Shown: positions 56,516-64,000 of the stretch, piece after piece | Position numbering within the stretch: the first letter of the stretch is position 1 | How the letters are laid out: each line of letters opens with the position of its first letter | Assembly: GCA_964007475.1 (NCBI GenBank) | Contig: OZ023274.1 | Coordinates: forward strand, 40,665,860 to 40,729,859 | Direction: 5' to 3' | DNA: 64,000 nucleotides | Source: Hybos culiciformis | Lineage: Eukaryota; Arthropoda; Insecta; Diptera; Hybotidae | Made by a program: the position numbers and the translations under genes | Notes under the pieces: model-generated | The model's input: the letters and a program-made list of their open reading frames with translations, nothing else | Database searches by the model: none | Told to the model about the DNA's origin: nothing

Positions 56516-59500
56516 GCTGCAAGCAGCAACATATATTTGCATCAACGATCCATTACAAGACCTTTATCAAAATCTAATTTATTATAATTAATTTCAATTC
56601 GACAGACACTTCATAAGATTTAACATCTCACACTTCAGATACATTAAATATAGAAGATATTAAAATGTTTAATATAAAATGTTTACCTTACAATCACATC
56701 TTCTTTTTATCTTATTATACAGTATTCATTGAAGCTATCGATTTTGTACAATAATAATATGTGAATAGTATAACAATAATATATATATGAAAAAAGAAAA
56801 ATTATTAAAATAAAATTATCATCAATCTACTGAAGGTATGTATAATGTACAAATATGTATATGCATAAAGAAATTTTTGTTGAGCATAAAATTTCATAAT
56901 CAGCTTATAAGCATATGCTGTGATTCACATTATTCTTTTATTATGTAAGTATTATACTAATATTAACTTTTCCACAAAATGATTTTCCTAAACCCCTTAT
57001 AATTTGAAAATCTATTCTAAAATTGCCTATGATATTTTTTATTGATCTAATTTTCTTTTGTACATATTTAACTTGAATTTTAAGTCATCAACGTTAAGTA
57101 AAAACAAATATTGAATTATTAAATACCTATACTTTTAATCAAAAAAAAAACCAATTAGAATTATCAAATAAATATTTAAATAATAAAGTTAATAAACAAA
57201 TAATAAATAGTTAATTTATCTAAATTTAATATTCTGATTCAAAAGTCTCGGTATCTTATTTGCTTAACATATTAATGTAAATATATCCTTGAACTTCAGT
57301 TTTAGAATAATGTCATCTTCTATACACCAATAATTTATTTCACTATTTATCCAAATTTTCCTATGCTTTCGCTGAATATTTAAATTTTTGTAATTGTTAT
57401 CAAAACTTAATTTTATAAGATAAGCCTTTATATCATTATCATATATGATCCTTAATAATTTTTCACTACACTACAAATATTACATAATATAACAATAACA
57501 TAAAATCCTTAAAATATCTCAAAAATTGTAGATTATAAAATTTTGTTAAGATATACATTTTAAATTAAGTTTAAGTATTAAAAAAAAAAACAAAAAATCA
57601 ATATCCAGAAAATGAATTGGCGTCAACTTTGATTGGGCTTCAATGGCAGTCATATTATATGTATACATATAATTTTATATTTCATAAAATAAAGCCTCCG
57701 CTAGATTATAAAAATATATTGTCTGAATGATTTGCATAAAATATACACCATTAAATTTTTCGCTATTTATGAAAGACTTTTGTTTTATTTTCTGTTTTTG
57801 AAAATATTTGCCTCAAAACAAATTTTCTTTTTTGTTATGCGGAAATTAAAAATTCGTTATTTTAACAACATGAATGTTCTTATTGTTTTTTGTTGAAGTT
57901 CATATTCTAATAATATATTTAAAAAGACAATATTAAAAATAAAAAAATGACTGAAAATTTAAAATTAAAACACTAAAATTTATGAAATTTTATTCAAATT
58001 TTATATAATACCCTGAAGTTCTAAATCCAAATATATTTCACATTTCATTGCAGACGAATATTCTGATTAAATTTTATAAATTTGCGAATGTTTATTTTTG
58101 ATCAAGATAAAATTGTTTTTATTAAATTACATATTATGCTGAAATTTTATATTGTTGAATAATTTAATAATGGGTTTTTTTTTAATTTCATTGATTTATT
58201 AATTTTTTAACCTTATGAGCAAAAAAAATATATTTTATGGAAATGTTGAGAATCAGTATTAAAACTCATAACTCATACTATTTAATGATATTATTTTATT
58301 CCTATGGAATTAATTGATTTATATCAAAGAAGTATTTTTTTAAAGAAAATTATGAAAAATCGTATAGCCCTTAAACTCCCTTATTCTGGAATCACTAGTG
58401 CTCAGTTAAGTTGAGTATGATTTTTTTTTTTTTGTAATTTATTTTATACCACAACGACAACGAATTAAAACTATAATTACATTTACTTACATTTAAAAAA
58501 AACATATTAAAATTCTTCAAAAATAATAATATTGAAAACTTAACACTAAATTTGATCGTAGAATCTACAAAATTCAATTTTACACTTTAGGAGGTAAAAT
58601 TAAAGAATTGTCAATTACTTCTTCAACTGAAAACCGTTTAGACTTACTATATAATAACTATATGCGGATATTTTTAAGAGAAAATTAAAATATGCATACT
58701 TGCTCAGCTTTTTGAAATAAATTTATATCTATCCTATCTATCTATATTATCTGTCAAAGTTAAATATAGCTAGATTTTTCCAAAAATATATATATATATA
58801 TATAATTATGTATGTACTCATATCCTATTTAATTCTATATGTATAATTGGAATAAAAATTTACCATAAAGGAGAAAATTATACTATACCCACATTTTACC
58901 CACAAGAGATTCCTATTATTCAATTTTGTTGTATACCAGACGATTAACTATACATACATTCATTTATACTATATCCAGTAATACTATTTTATATTTTTCA
59001 TGCATAATTGAGTAAAAAAAAAAAATTTCCTAAATTAATTTTATATTCTAGCAATTTTACATTAAAGTGTTTTTTTTTTTTTTAATAATGATTTAATATT
59101 CTTGAAACTTTGTACCACGTTTCTATCACAAACAGAATATCAAACAGAGTGGGAACGTTCTTTAACAATTTAATAAGAATTATTCTTAAAAAAAAGTATA
59201 TAAAAGACATAAAGTTTTCAATGACCAATTAAGTTGTTTTATTTTTATAAAGTTTTCATAAATATTAATTTTTTTTTGAGTAATAAAAAGAAGTTAAGTA
59301 AGTAATAAAAAAAAGTTATGAATAAAAAATTATCACGTTTTATATAAAAAAAAATTAGTAATAGGAGCCCACATATACATATACAGCTCTTAAGATGGTC
59401 TTCGTATTAGCTAATGTTGCCAAATATTCCTACTATCTCGAAATTTAAAACCAGCAAACTCTTGGAATTACTTGAGTGTAAAAACTAATCAGCCAAGAAA

Positions 59501-60265
59501 ACATAATTATAAAACTCTTAATTATATGGATGATGTCTCAATAACTAAATCGATTTCTTTATATAAATTTTATAGTCATTTCAATAAATTTTGCAAACAG
59601 AAATGCATACCCATACAATGTGATAATAACATTTTGGCAAATTTGTAAAAATTCCAATGACTACAAAATATAAGATAAAAATAAAAAAATACACTCAATT
59701 ATTTATTCTTTATAAATGATTTTTATTTTTAACCAAATTTATTGGAAAAACTATAAAAAATAATATTCAAAAAACTAAAAGAACGTTTTTAGTAGACCAC
59801 TAAAGTTTTTTTTCCAGCATACAATAAAAGCTATCTATACATTTTATGTTCAGTAAATAAAAAATTGTGGAACCGGAACAAAAAAAATATGTATTACCAG
59901 TGTTGTTTATATATTTAAGTTTATTGGTAGGTACCTTAATTTCAAATTTTATTGCGATTTTTTCCTTGTAGAAAAAAACATAAATTTAATTTTAATACAA
60001 AGTCCTAAATATTTTGTAATTTGATGATAACAAAAGAAACAGTTGCTATAACAAGTCCCAAATTACACTACTTGTATCTTAATATCTTGATTATACTAAA
60101 TTCATTTTTTTCCATATACTATACTAGTATATATAGTTTGAACTTTTTCCAAACTATTAACTATTAATGAACTGTATTTGTTTTTATATTTTTGGTTTTA
60201 TTTGACATATACGCATAATAGAATGTTTTGATAATTTTAGCGTGGACTGTTTTGAAGATTGTATA
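56516..60265. other. AT-rich stretch, one doubtful exon
   Basis: On the minus strand at 58642-58580 an acceptor-like TATAGTAAG is followed by 20 coding-like codons (SKRFSVEEVIDNSLILPPKV) and a TAA, possibly a last exon. No partner exon was found. The rest shows nothing apart from a TA run at 58788-58804. Confidence 0.35.
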
Positions 60266-61000
60266 GCAGAGGTGTCAATAGCGTTGATCGCGAACTACCG
60301 GGCGATCGCGTAATGATTTTAGGTCGATCGCCAATAAATATTCATATTTCAAATATGTATTTCCTTTCAAATTGCAATCTTCAATTTCAAGAATCAAAAA
60401 AAAAATTTATCTAATTTTTCAAACATGTTGACGCAATTGAAAAATTCTGTTTCGACTTATTATGATGAAAATAAATATACCAAAGAAATTAAGAATGTTA
60501 TTGAAGAATTCGGTAACCGTTTCGAAGTTTTTAAAAAACTTGATAATGTAGTTTTATTTAGTTTTTCATTTGATAGCAATATTAAAGCAGAAACCTTTCA
60601 ACTATTTTTGATATGGATAACAGTACACTTGAACCAGAAATTATTACTTTACAAAATGATATTTGTATTAAAGCAAGATCTTACGAAGATAAATTCTGGA
60701 AATATTTAGCAGAAGATAAATATCCGAATCTAAAAAAATTTGCTGAAAATTTATACGCCTATTTTGGTTCGAAATAATTGTGCGAATCAGCATTTTCACA
60801 AATGAAAATAATAAAGTCGAAATACCGAACTAATTTAACAGACGAACACCCTAAATATTGCCTTCTCCTCTTACTCCTAATTTTAGAAAAAGTAGATCGC
60901 AGAGGATTTTTACTGCGCGAAGAAGATCTTATAGAAAAATTAGTTGACAACCCTGTTGTATAGGATCGGCACCGATTTATTGAAAAATGGTATGCTTACA
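60266..61000 (+). mobile_element. hAT transposon relic, right end lost
   Basis: The left end CAGAGGTGTCAATAGCGTTG is a typical hAT terminus. It is followed by a GC-rich inverted word (GCGATCGCC-type) and then by transposase sequence. No complementary right end was found in the next 1.5 kb, so the right edge given is only the end of recognisable coding homology. Confidence 0.8.
60425..60963 (+). pseudogene. hAT transposase C-terminal half, frameshifted and with nonsense codon
   Basis: The first frame encodes MLTQLKNSVSTYYDENKYTK and IEEFGNRFEVFKKLDNVVLF with DSNIKAETFQLF. A one-base frame change near 60610 leads into DMDNSTLEPEIITLQNDICI, KFWKYLAEDKYPNLKKFAEN and YAYFGSK. A TAA at 60777-60779 replaces the residue before LCESAFSQMKIIKSKYRTNL, followed by TDEHPKYCL. 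YPNLKKFA...YFGS-x-YLCESAFS-x-MK-x-IKSKYR-x-LTDEH is the dimerisation domain of the hAT group related to GTF2IRD2/ZBED-like and SCAND3/FAM200-type transposases. The catalytic N-terminal half and zinc finger are missing. Non-functional. Confidence 0.9.
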
Positions 61001-61389
61001 ATTTATATAATAAAAAAAAACTTTTTTTTTATTGCATAACCAGAACAAATAAATAGTAATAAAAATATTGTTAAAAAAAATCTTGTAACAAGGAATTGCT
61101 GTAATAATATTTTTTAATATTTATTTTGGAAAAATTCAACATTATTTTTAAAATATTTAATATTTTTTCCAGCAAAAAATATTAAGCAGAAAAACATAAT
61201 TGAAATACTCAAAAAAAAAATTCAAAAATTTTTCGGTAAAAATTCAATTAAAACAAATAATATTTTCATTTTCCATTTTGGTTTTTATTTCGAAAATAAA
61301 TTTTGCTGGAAACTGGAGTCAATAGTAAAATTAGGTTTCCAAGAATATATATTTTTGTATATATGTATAATTATTTTTTAACAAAAGTG

Positions 61390-61620
61390 AAAAAGCATGA
61401 AATCATAATCATAAAAAAGCCAACTCATATAAGGGACATGAACGAAGGAAAAGGGATTAGATGCGTCTTAAGGAACCAAGACTTCATATTTGACAGTATT
61501 TCCAGGGGACGTAACTCATTTAGGTTTATAAAAGGTTAATGAAAGGGATAGGATAGTACAATATGCCAACTGGTCTACGTGCATCATGGATCTGGATGCT
61601 TCCCGCTCAACCTAAGTAAA
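61390..61620 (+). repeat. GC-richer block with weak retrotransposon-tail resemblance
   Basis: The frame ending at 61539 reads CVLRNQDFIFDSISRGRNSF then RFIKG, which faintly recalls the R-x2-SF-x(Y/F) motif near the C-terminus of many non-LTR reverse transcriptases. The sequence then continues with balanced composition to about 61620. No other domain is present; unclassified. Confidence 0.25.
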
Positions 61621-64000
61621 TAATTCTGCTAGACTCTAATTCAAAAACAATTCTGGAAATTCTTGAATGACATCCCTATACAAACCATTTTTTTTATATT
61701 TTCCAGAAATTTTTCCTTCTTTCAATTTTTTTTTACACAAAAATAGTTAAAATTAAAAGTAGCATATGTATATGAGTACATGCATTCGCATCTAATTTAT
61801 TAAAATTATATTTTTTTTTCATTAGAGTAGGTTGGAAAAATTATATTTATGATAGAATTGAAAGAATTAAAAAAAAAGAAAATAAACATATGAGAAAACT
61901 ATATGAGACTATCTATAACTATTTAAACATATATTGCAATTCAGAACTTCTTGTACAAAAAAATTTAACACATTATTCACGTCATATAAGTATGCATGTA
62001 TAAATAATAGCTATTCATTATTTTAATGTTTCTGTCAACAAAATTCAGTGGAAAAATTAATGCTTGTTTTAAAAAAAATAAAAAATGAAAATATTATATA
62101 AATATAATACAACAGTATTAATTTTACAGTGGAAATAATGCAATTCCTCAAATAAAATATCATATACATTTTTTTTATTTCTATAGGGGAAACTGATTTA
62201 AATCGGCCGTTTGGATACAACTGACCTCTCATCTTGAAAAAATGACATAATATGAATCTCAATGGCCATTGTGCCATAAGAAGAACAACTATTTATTTCA
62301 TTGAAAAATAGAGAAAATAAATCGGGAGGTCTTGTTTGGACCTAATCTGATATTAATCATAATTTTATTTTAGTCAATAAAGGGAAAGTCAGGCCAAGAG
62401 ATAAATTATAACCTCTGCTTTAAAATTTTACATATAATTGGATTTGTTTAGATTTATCCAACATAAGTCTTAATATTGGGGGCTCAAACATAAAGAATTA
62501 TATATTGTAATTTAATTTTTTTTCAACTTTATGTGTAATATTTTTGGCTAGTCTATAATTGACCAAGCTATCTTATACTCAGAGTTTCCTGTATTTTCTC
62601 TTTGAAATATTAAATATTTGATTAAAATTAAGAATACTTGTATATTTTTAATATTGCTATGGAATGGAAAATTTACACCACATGTAACGTAATAATAATA
62701 TTTTTTTACGCAGATACTTTTTTAAAGATATCAAACATTAGTTCGAGTAGAAGCAAAGCATATAATTGTGTATATGCTTAAAATATGTAAAAAAAGTTAA
62801 GCTTTCAATATAAAATTTCTGACATAATCACGTTGCTCTTTGATGACTAAAAGTAACTCCTTCGCTTTTGAAGTACAATAATAATAAATTTACTGTTATA
62901 TCGGGAAAATGTATATTAAAGTCATCACCAATTGTATGAAGTTTAAAGAGTAAATAAATCTGTCACCCCAACCATAAAATAAAATTTCAACATAAATTTT
63001 CAAAAGACTATAAAAATTTTTGCTTATAGTTAATCCACAACTTTTCTAGATAAGAAAATAGCATCATCATCAAAAAAATAACCAAGTAACCAAGTTACAC
63101 TCTCACAATCCATTCATATTTTGTCATCATGTTTTCAGATAAAAATTTTGTGTAGGAAAAGTTTACAAGCATTTTTACGATTTAAAAATCTAAATATTTT
63201 TACGATTTTAAAATTCTAAATTACCAGTAAAAAAAACTTATTTTTTCGATTTAAAATAATATAAAATTTTGTTAGACCACAGAAAGAAAATTAATTATTT
63301 TAAAACAGAAATCTAAAATCATAAAAAACAGATTTATGATATTTTTAATAGATTTGAAAAATTTTATGTTTTTATGTGCATTAGATAATTATCTTAAAAG
63401 CTAGTCAGTATTCTCGACGTGGATAATAAAGAACCTAAATGGTTAGCATGAAGTTTAATATACAGTCCAACTTAATATTATACACAAGAAAAACAAGATA
63501 CAAGAATAGCAATTAATCATCTGTATTTGATGTTCTCTATCTCTAAATTAAAAGTTAATAATGCTTAAAAACCTTAAAAAGTCTATTAATTAAATGTAAA
63601 ATTTCAATGGAAAAATAATTATTTATTCATTAGAATTAAATATAAACCAGAAAGGAAAATAACAATTTTATAATAAATTTGGCTCATATCCGAGTTTATT
63701 ATTTTATTTCATGTCCTATATAAAAAAATATGTATAATCTTAATAAAATCTCGTTTCAAGACAAATAAGCTTGACAATATTAATTCAAAAATATAAAAAG
63801 ACGTAAAATTAAAACGACTTAACGCAATCGTGTATAAGAAAAAACCTATAAAAAATTTTTTTTAAAAATTTAAGTTAGATGATTTTATTATTTGTACATA
63901 TTCAAACGAGAAAATAAAATTCAATATAATTTGTGAATCCAAGAAATAAATTTTTAACTAAAAAATATTTAACTAAAAATTGAAATCGTGGGGGTATTAA
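61621..64000. other. AT-rich stretch to window end, no gene seen
   Basis: No defensible exon, RNA gene or element boundary. Confidence 0.5.

Overview
The window looks like nuclear DNA of an AT-rich arthropod, most likely an insect. Base composition is strongly A/T throughout. Coding pieces are short exons separated by introns of about 50-55 bases where I can define both splice sites. The mobile elements (a Helitron-like element, several hAT relics, a P-like element with a THAP exon, a jockey-like non-LTR retrotransposon, MITEs and a possible 5S-related SINE) are those expected in insect genomes. I cannot name the species. No bacterial-type operons, rRNA operon, convincing tRNA gene or CRISPR array is visible.

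Layout. 0-2 kb: a non-autonomous Helitron with internal tandem repeats. 2-8.5 kb: mostly featureless A/T sequence with one 23-bp-arm hairpin, a short membrane-helix ORF and a diverged tandem duplication. 8.5-12.6 kb: a minus-strand cluster of exons that single-frame ORF scanning misses. From right to left it holds a gene with a possible telomere-binding OB-fold segment, a C2H2 zinc-finger gene, and a third gene with faint MCM N-terminal character. At least the last two carry in-frame stops and look decayed. 12.8-13.8 kb: two diverged copies of an unidentified minus-strand coding segment. 14 kb: a tetranucleotide microsatellite. 18.7-19.6 kb: a large foldback MITE.

21-28.2 kb is a transposon nest. 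A 1,070-bp element with P-superfamily features (21938-23007) carries a two-exon THAP-domain fragment. A palindromic repeat family, called FB here, is present as three copies, and one of these is split by a 3.1-kb retrotransposon whose 1,010-codon ORF is open. That ORF takes its first ~21 codons from the invaded repeat. Two more FB copies lie at 38.6 and 50.4 kb; the last has internally triplicated its hairpin.

From 31 kb on, hAT-derived elements lie at 31.46-32.30 kb (perfect 8-bp duplication), 40.23-41.09 kb (perfect 8-bp duplication, transposase C-terminus) and 60.27-61 kb (broken transposase, right end lost). There is also a 613-bp MITE with ~180-bp terminal inverted repeats at 45.2 kb and a 5S-rRNA-like SINE head with an expanded poly(A) tail at 52.15-52.60 kb. 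Several less A/T-rich blocks (12.1, 44.3, 49.1, 53.7, 56.1 and 61.4 kb) are probably further dispersed repeats that I could not classify. Apart from the 8.5-12.6 kb cluster, the window is essentially intergenic or intronic DNA shaped by transposons.
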